NCBI GenBank assembly: GCA_947846985.1
Contig: CANTUZ010000004.1
Coordinates: forward strand, 48,678,172-48,742,171
DNA: 64,000 nucleotides
Origin: Fratercula arctica
Lineage: Eukaryota; Chordata; Aves; Charadriiformes; Alcidae
Reading direction: 5' to 3'
Part shown: positions 41,401 to 51,500 of the stretch, piece by piece
Layout: each line of letters begins with the position of its first letter
Position numbering within the stretch: position 1 is the first letter of the stretch
Notes under the pieces: model-generated
Told to the model about the DNA's origin: nothing
Seen by the model: only the letters and a program-made list of their open reading frames with translations
Database searches by the model: none
Program-made: the position numbers and the translations under genes

Positions 41401-44400
41401 TCTCCTCCTATGACAGAATTATAAAACATTACAATAGGTTGAAGTGTTGTCACAGTCAATATTTCACATAATTAGAGGAGGTTGCCAAGTATCTTTGACC
41501 TTGCATTATTGACGGTTTATGAATAGACTAATTTCTCCTTTGAGAACTGTTTAAATATAGTCCTCACCCCTTATGAGGTAGTTCACAGGTTTCAAATAAC
41601 TGTCATCCTTTTGCTCGAATCAAACCAGTGGTTAAGTATCTATTCATCTCACATGGAAGGTCAGTATTTTCTTTGCAACCCAACTGGCACAAACTCTGTG
41701 ACAATTTAATATCAATGTTTATTGTGTTTCTGCATCTTCAGGCCTGGAACCAAAGTTATTTTAACTCCAAAATATTTGTAGGGAAGCTTTTTTTGCCCAA
41801 GTTCCAATTTGGCAGGAAAATACACCCTCCTTTTTAATTTCATCTCATTAAGCTATCTATCTCAAAAGTTCAGTGGGATTTCTTTCTGTCTGACATGCTC
41901 TTTCATTGCGAAGTTGGAAAACAATCCCAGGCACAGAATCATCTAGTAAAATGGTGGAACTGCCTCCTGCCTAGATTTTTCTTTTGTAAAAAGGCTGCAC
42001 TAGAAAATGTAGTATTACAGAAAAGTCTGAAACAATCCTTCCTGGAGCCATCAGTTTGACCTTTTAAATTTGAGATGGAACCAATGGCTCTTCTTTAATG
42101 CAAGAACCCCCAGACCCAAATAATTGGTGTCAATGGATAAAATTCTGGAGTTTTCTTTGCATAAGTATTTGCCCAAAGGTACTGGACCACTTGGAGGTGA
42201 TTTTGGGGTGGACCAACTGGTCATGCCTGGAGATACCTTGTAGGAGAACATTCACATTGCAAATGCCTCTTGCCAATGAGGATAGCGTTGAGATCCTGGA
42301 GAGCTAATGGACAGGACAGTACTTCTGGAAGTGTCTCTGCTCTTGCAAAGTATCAGTCACTTTGGAGAATGATGCACGAAGTGCAACTGAATTGCTTTTG
42401 CTGATCTCTCAGCACAGAAGTAAGAAATGCAACTTCTTGAATCAACAACCTGTCACGGTCCATGACATGAAGCAGCAGACTCAGGCTTTGCTGAAACCAG
42501 GTGTAAACTGATAGTAACGCTCAACCTTGAGGCTTCAAAGGGGTAGCAGGTGGTGTTTGGTTCTGCCTCTGCTTTCCACAGTGTCCTGTGTTCCTCTACA
42601 CTGAACAGCCCAGAACAGTCGTGTCAGGGGAAAATCAATGCAGATGCAAAGTGGTTGTGACTTTTGAAGCTAAATGAATTCTTCGGTGTTCTGGCTCTCT
42701 TCAGCCTTTTATCAGGTTGGTCCAGATGGTGAGAGTATGGAAATATTTGAATGGCGGATATTTACCAACTTCATTAAAAAAGAGAAGGGGAAAGAAACTC
42801 AGCAACTTGAGCAAACACAATTTTATGTAATTGTCTTTGATTAAAAAAAAAAATAATTAAATAGCTTAGCTCTCACTGGGAGTTGCCTAAGGGACTACCA
42901 TGAATGAGTTACACAACTCAGCATTCATTCATCAACTGATTCTTTGCAAAACCATATGGCTCCTTGCAGGGATTTCTTTAAACATTATGCATGGATATGA
43001 AATCGGTGCCTTTGTAGATGTTAAGTACGTTGCTTGAGGCTCATTTTGAAATACAGTTTCTAGATAGTACAGCAATGCTAATTTTGCAAGCAATAACCTA
43101 ATAGAAAGCAGTTTTCAGGCACTTTCAATCAAATTAAGAAGAGAAACAGAAAAATGAGAACTATTGAAAGAGTAAACTCATCTAAACTTTAATGATGAGC
43201 TGTGCCATTGTGTGTGGCTTTCACAGGGAAATCCATTTAACTCAATGGAAGGCAATGAGGAAAGGAGAAACATTAAGAAGTAAGATGGCATTGGTTTCAC
43301 GTATTCAATCAGAAATAACAGAACCACTGCAAAATGTATATACTCATTAACTGCAGTAAATTTGTTTGAAAATATGAGTTCATTGCTTGTAGAAAGTAGA
43401 GACAGCTGCAACACCAATTCACATATGTTACCTCCAACACATGCCTTAACTGTGGATTAGTGGAAATACTATTCAAGGAGCCAACAACATTTTCAGATGT
43501 GAATAGATATTTTAAATGTCTCCCTTCTTTAGGATGTTCAAAGTGGGCACCTGCACGGGCTTGATCTTCCCCAGTGGTTAATCAGTGCTTTCAGAGCTGG
43601 GGGCCTGCAGAACATGTCTAACTGAGCACCCAAAACTAAAAGCGGGTCAGGAGCTGCCAAGAGCGAATCCAGGGCAGCCCCACCACCTCCAATAATTGAA
43701 CCACACCCGTGTGGATGGTGCAAAGGGAGACCAGAATACAGACAAATCTTTTAATCTCGCTCTCACTATAGGTGACCCTAAGGGGAGCAGGACACATGCC
43801 AGGGTCATGCCCTTAGGGCACAGCTGCGTGCAGAGTAAAGTGCTGGATGCTTTCCTGCGCATGGGAAAAGACGAGGGAGCACTTGGTTACCACCACTATC
43901 CAACTGCAGCAGAATACGTACTGTGCTTTAAGGATGAGACACAAGTAGGTAACACCCCCTCGCTATGCTCAGTACCTCGGCTTCTCCTATTGCTGTGATC
44001 CTTCATCAGTTTCTCTCTCCATATGCTGAAGGGTTACCTACAACATTTGTCAAGCACTCCGAGGTTCTCAAGTGAAAGGTATTGTATAAACACAGTTATT
44101 ATCTAATACTCCCCTTGAAAGTCCTGGCAACTGGGCTGGATTCACCCTTGTGTTTCCTTCCAGCTTTTTATACATAAAAGTACCATTTTGATAGGGCTAC
44201 ACAATAACAATCCTCTCATCCCTGCGCTATGCTAAAGCCAACATAATTTCCAACTGCTGCAAAGTGGAGGACCTTTCCCAAAGAGAAAATCCACCGTTTA
44301 CACCACTGGAAGCCAAATGTCACGAAGTGCTGGGAAAAAATACCGTAGTTTTGGCGAGGGAGTACTGGACTGTGCTTGCTTACTTGCTCCTTCCACCGCA

Positions 44401-44559
44401 TCCTTGCATCTGCAATCCATATATCCCTGACAAGAAGCTCAAATTGTGTTCCATGTGGTGTATAGAGCCCACTTGAGAAGCTATTGCGAAAGACTCTGTA
44501 GACCCTCTAGGCTCTGGATGGCAGCAGCTACTGAAGAAAATTCACTTTCCGATGCAGAA
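38491..44559. other. intergenic, no gene recognised
   Basis: Only short frames are present. A CCAAA simple repeat lies at 38980-39020. On the minus strand a frame from about 40670 to 40148 is broken by a single TGA at about 40400; no family was recognised. Between 43500 and 44000 the sequence is moderately GC-rich with open frames on both strands, which I read as composition effects. Confidence 0.55.
38980..39020. repeat. CCAAA simple repeat
   Basis: Tandem ACCAA/ACAAA units. The Phe-, Gly- and Trp-rich frames on the minus strand here are artefacts of the repeat. Confidence 0.85.
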
Positions 44560-45146
44560 GTGAGGAGGGGCCTGGTTACGGGGTGCCACGAATGGGGCCT
44601 TCCTCACTCGATGAGCTCCTTAGATAGCGAAGGCTGCGGGTGGAGGGGAGAATCGGGAGGCCAAAGGTTGGGCTCCCCTCACAGCTCCGAGGACGCCCCG
44701 CTGTAAGGTGTGAAGGCCGGGGGGGCTCCGCTCCCCACACCTGACGGGTCACCACCTTCACCCAGGGGGGTCTCTGAGGGGCAGCGCCTCAGCCAGGCCC
44801 AGCCATGGCCACGGCCTCAGCGCCCAGTTCTCCACAGCCCCACGGCCTGCCCCCTCCGCAGGCTGGGCCAGCCCTCCAGGCCAGGCTTTTGAGCTCAAAA
44901 CTGCCTTTTTCGAGCCATTCTTTGGAACTATCCTAATGAGGTCCGTAATCACAGGGTGCTGTGAGGTGAGCGGCCGTTGCTCCCGCCGGGCTTGGGGGCC
45001 TCGTGGAGGCCGCTCGCTCCCCCCGCCCCGGGGCTGGCTCAGCCCTGCCCCGGCGCTCAGCCCTGCGGACAGCAAGGGGTTAACAACCCCCTCTTCCAAG
45101 CGAGGCGCGGTCCCTTTAAGGCCTTCCCTGCCTACCTCTATTCGCG

Positions 45147-45153
45147 CTTCCGG
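45147..45153. promoter_or_regulatory. UVSSA: ETS-family motif CTTCCGG
   Basis: The reverse complement of CCGGAAG, the GABPA/ELK core, lies 7 bp from the CRE. ETS and CRE pairs are common in housekeeping promoters. Confidence 0.5.
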
Positions 45154-45159
45154 CTGGCG

Positions 45160-45167
45160 TGACGTCA
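45160..45167. promoter_or_regulatory. UVSSA: CRE palindrome TGACGTCA
   Basis: A full cAMP-response element for CREB/ATF factors lies about 300 bp before the UVSSA start codon. A second half-site-like GCGTCAC follows at about 45173-45179. Confidence 0.6.
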
Positions 45168-45464
45168 CGCGGGCGTCACTGCGCAGAAACCGGTGGGGGG
45201 GGTATCGCTAGCGTACACCGGAGGCGGGGCGGTGGTAGGCGCCGGCTGGGGGGGGGGGTGGGGGGTGAGGAAGGTACCACCCGCCGCGGGGCGGGGGGGA
45301 AAGTAGCCCCCGAGGGGCGGGGCTTCCGCTGAGGGGCGGGCAATGGCGCCGCGGAGGCCCGGGGCGGATCCGGACCAGAGCGGGGTCCCGGTGGCCTGAC
45401 AGGGCTCCCCGGGCCTGAGGGGTTGTGCGGGACGGTCGTCCTCTTCATCTCGGCGCAGGCAGAG

Positions 45465-45562
45465 ATGGACCAGCGCCTGGCCGAGCTGGTGGAGGAGCTC
45501 ACCACCTCGGGGGAGCCGCGGCTGGAGGCCGGCAGGATGAAGGAGCTGAAGAAAATCTGCAA
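45465..45562 (+). CDS. UVSSA: UVSSA first coding exon, residues 1-33
   Basis: The exon encodes [20 protein letters not shown] through KELKKICK, the Lys33 codon being split after AA at the donor GTACGG. The start follows the human protein. CTCGGCGCAG just upstream (ending 45459) looks like a splice acceptor, so the ATG may lie in the second exon of the transcript after a non-coding exon 1, but a transcription start nearby is equally possible. Confidence 0.94.
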
Positions 45563-48500
45563 GTACGGCCGGCCGGCGTCGCCTGGGACGGGACGGGACG
45601 GGACGGGACGGGACGGAAGCCGGGCCTCGCTGCCTCCCCCGGGAGCGACGCTGCTCCCCGGGGCCGGCCGGCCGGCGAGGCTGCCCCCGAGGGCTGCCCC
45701 GGGGCCTGCTGTGTGAGCTGGGCGCAGCTTGCATAAGCTGCCGGTTTAAAATTTGATATAAATATTTACAAAGTTGTGGTTTTTAAGTGCTAAGTCTCTC
45801 TTGAAGTAACTCATTCTCCTTTTTTTTTTTTTTTTCTTCTGTTCTCAGGTCTTCAGGCGAACACATCAGCCATGCCTATCACCTGCTGATGACACGGCTT
45901 AATGAGGAGCACTCCGAGATGCGCTTCTCGGCTTTCCAGATCGTGCAGGAGTTGTTCACCCGATCCCATCAATTCCGGATGCTAGTAATTTCCAATTTCC
46001 AAGAGTTCTTGGAGCTGACAGTGGGGATAGACCACGAGCAGCCTCTTCCACCGCCCAGAGAGGTGGCACAGAAACTGAGGAAAGCAGCCATTAAGTCAGT
46101 GCAGGACTGGCATGAGAAGTACGGAGAGGCCTACAAGAAGCTTTCTCTGGGATACCACTTCTTAAAGCAGAATAAGAAGGTACTCTGCATTTTTACTTCT
46201 GTGTGTGGCTTTAGGTGATGATCTCTAGGAGGTGTTTAAAGCAAGGAAACCAATAAATAGTAAAGGAAAGGTGTTGGAAATGACATTGTCTTTAGGAGGC
46301 ATCCTGTTGACCATGGTCTTTGAAAGACAAATTCCAACCTTTTTGTTCATTTTGCAATACTGTAAAGTTTTAAAAACTCCAGTCTTGTACTGAGAGCTGA
46401 ACTCAACTAGCCTTTTCTTAGGCTGCAAAAAGTATTGCTTATGAGCAGGTTTTCACCCACTGATTCCTACCTGAAGCCCTGAAGTATAGAGTTTTTAGAA
46501 CAGAAATAATGGTTACACTTGAAACTGAGGATCGTTGGCTATTAAGTCTTTCTATGCCAGTTTAAACTAGACTGATTTCTGTACTGAGCTGTCCAGTTCT
46601 ATCTTTCTTACACTGTACAACAGAGACGGTAAGTGTAGGTGCTACCTCCCCTCAGCTGCAGTGTTAGTGTGTCATACAAGAAGTTTTATTAAAGAGAAGT
46701 TGCTTGTATGTAAGCAGTTGCTTTTATCTCTCCCTTCTAGGCTTCAAGTTATGATGTTTTGAACATTCTTGTCCTTCAGTATCTCTTTAGAGGTGCAAAC
46801 AATGAAATTTGGAACATTCACACTATCTACAATGCTAATATCAGGCTTTCAATAAGTATATTGATTCTTTTTCTCTTTAGAAAGGCAGCTGTTCAGTGGT
46901 CCTACCAGTAGATCAAAAACCTTTGTGATACATGATGTATTTCTATTGTTCTGGTTCCATACTAAGCTAATAGTGTACACTACTTATGTATTTATTGCAC
47001 TGTGTTCTTTTTCTATACAGTTCTTGGCATCAGGCTCACAAAAGGTGATTGTCTTTGAATCTTACCTTGTTGTCTTGTTTAAGAAAGAAAAGAAAAAAAA
47101 CCTAAATGAAAGTGACAAGGAGAAATACAAGACTGAGACAAGGGAGCTTTAACAGATAATACAGTTTCACCAAATTGAACATGCAAGTGCACAAAAAGTT
47201 TTCTGAAGTTTGTCATGTCTGTCTGTGGTCCTGTGGTTTAAGGCTGGTCCCCATATATGAAAAGGGATCACCCGCTCTTGTATTTGGGATACTATGCTAC
47301 CCAGCAAGGTTGGCTGTATTGTTTTCTAGAGCAGCTGAGTTTGTTTCTATTGGTACTAATGTTTCTAGAAGTACTCAATCTTATGTAGTTTGATAACTCT
47401 TGTACTTAAAGCGTTGAGATAAGCCAACAGACCTAAGTGGCCTTTTGCTGGTTTAGTACTTGAAGTGTGAGAAAGAACCAAAAGATTTGAGGAGGCATTT
47501 GTACTTTCTAGTAGCAAATTACATCTGCTGCCCCCGAGGGCCATCCCAGGGCCTGCTGTCTGAGCTGGGCGCAGCTTGCAAAAGCTGCTGGTTTAAAATT
47601 TTAAAATAAATTTTTACAAAGTTGTGGTTTTTATGTGCTAAACCTCTTTTTAATACAGGGTTGTATTACAGGTTTGGCACAGTAGTATAGGGCAACTTGA
47701 GAGGAGTGTTAGCTCTGTGTATGGTTCTTGGTTGTTTTGTTTTTTAATTATCACCAAAATCACCTTACAAACAGTTGGTCAGAAGATGACCTTTTAGGGT
47801 GTAAACCTGGAGAGCTACCCACTGTTTTAATGTTAGTAGGTAGGTCCATAACAGTAGGTACCAAGCGTGTACCTATATAACGGTTTGACTTCAAGTACAA
47901 ATAATATTTCAGTATATCTGAAAATAATTGTTTTCAAACTCCTGTCTTGAAGTTCAAAAAAAGAAGAAGGGGGAGGGAAGATTTCAAATATTTCCAGATC
48001 TTTGCATATTTAGGCAAGTGAGTCATATTATAGTATCTTTGCATTCGAGGAATGCATGGATGAAATTGGAGTGAACTGCAGTTATGGAGTGAACAGAATT
48101 TTTAGCAGCTCAATATAGAGTATCTTACTGCTGTACTTCAGCGTTTTCCCAAAAGTTGCAGTAGGTGTCTAGGCCCACTACTTACACCCTTTAAATCAAG
48201 AATAATTGTTTGCACCTCATCACATCCAGTTCCAAAAAGTACAGACCAATGCAAAAAGGCTTCACGTAGCCTACACCGATACAGAGGCAGAACAACAACT
48301 CTGGTCTCAGTCCATATCACCTAAATGAGGTTGGATGGGTTCTGACCAGGTTTGTGAGTTGGTGGTGACCTCAGGTAGCAAGTGAACTGTACACTGAGTT
48401 ATTCTGACCTTGTGAGGCTTCTGTAAGAGTGCCTTGTTTTGGACAACTCAAAACGTTGTACATGCTGCAGACTTGGTTGGTGATAGGTATCTAGTATGTG

Positions 48501-51500
48501 AGGTGTGCTATTGTTACCAATGGCAGACCGTGATGATTTGGCAGGTGTTGTAAGAGGGGCATCTGGACAAGTGCCAAAACATGAAACAATGCAGCAGAGC
48601 AGCATGTGGCTGGTCCTTTTGGGACAGAAGAGGAAAGCATGGGCAAATGACTCCACTGTAGGTATTCTGGTATGCAGCAGAAGTTGTGATTTAGGAAACT
48701 CTAGCTATTTCTTGTTTTCTATGCAAGTCCACTCTGACTGCCTAGAAACAGTAGCTGTAGTTCCTGGGTTCTGTATCTTTGTTCCATTTTTGTGACCCAT
48801 GCTGCTCTTTGGGAGGATCTGTTTCTCCTGCTACTGTGTTGAGAGCTGTGTGAACTTGGTAGAAAAATAAGATTGTGAAAATCAAAAAAGCTCACCCTGA
48901 TGATCCAAGTGCTGCTATAGGGTATGAAACTAACTCTTTTCCCTACCATCCCTCTGCCCCCCCACCCCCCCCACCCCATTCCCCAGTAAAAAAATAGATT
49001 GGTAATCATGCCTTTCTTCCGAAACTGATGGAGACTCTCCATGCCAGTTTATATGAAAGCTGAAGTATCCTTTTGCTCCTAAAAGCTTTTATATAAAACA
49101 ATTTGTCTTTAAAGTTTTTATGTAAATAATACTTGTAAAAACCTTAAGGCTTTTTGCACATTGTAGGGATTATTCAGCAGTAGGAACATTTACTTTAGTA
49201 TGTGGTTAAGCCCAAGTTCAAGCATTTGTTTTTAACTTCCATAATGTTTAATGGAGTTACCTACTTGCTTAATGGTGAACAAATATTTAAATGTTTCAGT
49301 AAGTTTGAGATGAGACACCAATAAAATTCTCGATTGTGTAAAAATAAGCAAACTTCAGTTGTAGGATGTTTTCTTGACCCATGGCTATTAAGTCCATGTA
49401 CATGTTTCAGGAGAGATCTTTTGGGAACTGACAGAAAGTGAGACTTATTTGTCCTGTGTAGAGAGATTTCAGTGTTGTCTGGACCCGTGCCTCTTAAGTG
49501 AGATTCAGCTTCACTGTTTCACTCTTCTGTGGCTCCAAAGTATTTGTGTAGGATGTCAGTATCTGGGAACCATTCCTATATGTTGACAAGCTTGATCATC
49601 TGTCAGTGGCAATAACGACAAACGTTCAGTGGGTGCTTGTAATATAGATGTAGCACCAGGGAGTCTGTGAACTTTATTAGCAGCAAAGTACAGGCTTGCT
49701 CAGCTCTCAAGATGATCTGTATTGAAGTTAACAAAAGTGATGTGGTAGCAATCAAAAGGAAATAATGTGTTTTCCTTTTTTGAAGAGGTTTCCTTATGCA
49801 ATAACATAATCAAGACTCCTTTCCTTGAAACAGAAGTGAAAAATATTTACATTTTCAAGCCCTTCTAAAAACAAACTAAAAAAAGCCCCATTACAAATAT
49901 TTTAAGTAACGACATTTTGAATCACTCAGATTTATGTTTCTGTTTTAGTCATAAGAAGGTAAAGTGAGACTGAATGATAACCTTTCCCTCAGTCCCCAAA
50001 TCCAACAAATGTAATTGTAAAATCCAAAATGTGGTCTTTTCAAATGAGTTTGAATGTCATCTCTTCTACTTTCCTTGCTTACGAAGTTCTTCACTAAGTG
50101 ATATGTATACTTGTGGTAATAGTGCTTACAAATTTTCCTAGATTTCCTTTACTAATAGTGGGCCTAATGTGATGTTTTCATGTAATTTGAATACTTATCC
50201 TGTGTAGTGTCTTCCTGCCCATTCCCCCTAACCCCATGTTTCCAATGCTGTGACAGAGGTCTCCCAGTTTATTCCTGCAATTTAGATGTGGAAATCTAAC
50301 TGGTTTTGTTTTTCTACCTTATGATTCCTTTCTGAAAGCCATTGATTCTCAGCAGTCCCTTATTAGTAGAAGTAAAAACTTGGTCAGAATTACTGTAGTT
50401 ATTGATTCTAGGAGGAGAAGAGATAAAAGGAAGTACTGCTGAGTTTTTGGCTGATCGCTGATGTTAGAGGATTTTTCACCACAGATAAGGATCTTAGGAA
50501 ATGGATTTTCCATATATTTCTTAGAAGCGATGTTACACTTTTTTCTTCATTTCCTCCTTAGGTGGATTTTCAAGATGTGCATGCCAGAACTGCGGCTGAA
50601 AGGAAGAGGGAAGAGGAGAAGCAAAAACGATTGGAGAACATTTACAAAGAGAAAGCCAAAAGAGCTGAAAGAGAAATGGAAGGTGAGTTGCTTTTGTTCT
50701 TTTAGTGTTGGGGTATTTTTGTTCATTTTTAAAGCAACCTTTTTTAAGTTTATCTAAAACAAAATCTAAGAGAATAGCTATCCAAATAACAGCTGACCAC
50801 AGAGGGCGGGACTAGTACATTTGACCCTCTGTCTCTCTTGCCTAAAGAATGTCAGGGGAAACAAGTGACAGTCCTGTGAGCTCAGGTAGTACGAAGAGAT
50901 AGGGGGAGGAAAAAAAAAAAAAAAGAGAAAAGTTAGCAAGTAAAGGTCTTGTCTGTAATTCAGTAAAGTATGAATGCATAACCTCAAGCAAGAAGATGAC
51001 AAGACTTTTTGGAGCTAGTGGCTTAATTTCTGTGATTAGGCACAGACTTCTCAATACCTTGTGGACTGATGACCTTAATTATATTGTATATATGGTCATC
51101 GTGTGCCAGAAGTGTAGGCAGTGGTCTGCATAGGAATCCTGGATGCAGTGTAGGATATCTATGAAAAGTATCATACTGCTGCTAGAAAATGTGTCTAACT
51201 GGAGGCTGAATCTCTAAGTAACATGTACGTAGCAAACGTATTTCTGTAATACAAAAGAACAGAGATAGTAAGGATGTTATGTTGCAGTTACAAAGGATTA
51301 TTTAATTAAAGTACTTCGGTATATGCAACGCATCCAATTGTGTCTGCAGTTATTCTGCATGCTGGAAATGTTTTCGTGCATGAGCGTGGAATTTTAAAGA
51401 GATTTAACCTTAAAGTCATTTTTGTTGGTAGCATCTTTTTGACCAATAGCATATATTCATGGCTACACCTACAAGCAACTATAACATTCATGGCTGTAGA

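Larger units (their letters stand above)
44560..45720. promoter_or_regulatory. UVSSA: CpG-island promoter of UVSSA
   Basis: GC content and CpG rise sharply from about 44560 and stay high through the first coding exon into the first intron. The core part, about 45140-45350, has an ETS motif (CTTCCGG, 45147-45153), a full palindromic CRE (TGACGTCA, 45160-45167) and GC boxes (45223-45232, 45314-45323, 45333-45341). No TATA box is visible. This is the usual structure of a broadly expressed, TATA-less vertebrate promoter. Open frames on either strand inside it are due to composition. Confidence 0.8.
46180..50561 (+). other. UVSSA: UVSSA intron 2
   Basis: This 4.4-kb intron holds duplication copy B (47528-47650), a C-rich run at 48957-48984 and no recognisable exon. 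The other open frames in it lack splice-bounded homologous sequence. Confidence 0.7.

Noticed and set aside
43696..43998. 100-codon plus-strand frame and overlapping minus-strand frames
   Set aside because: Several frames are open at once in a moderately GC-rich stretch, and no family was recognised.
44758..45734. Long GC-rich open frames on both strands (for example 45165-45734 minus and 44758-45168 minus)
   Set aside because: Stop codons are rare by composition in the CpG island. The frames are Pro/Arg/Gly/Ala-rich, overlap the promoter and lack recognisable domains.
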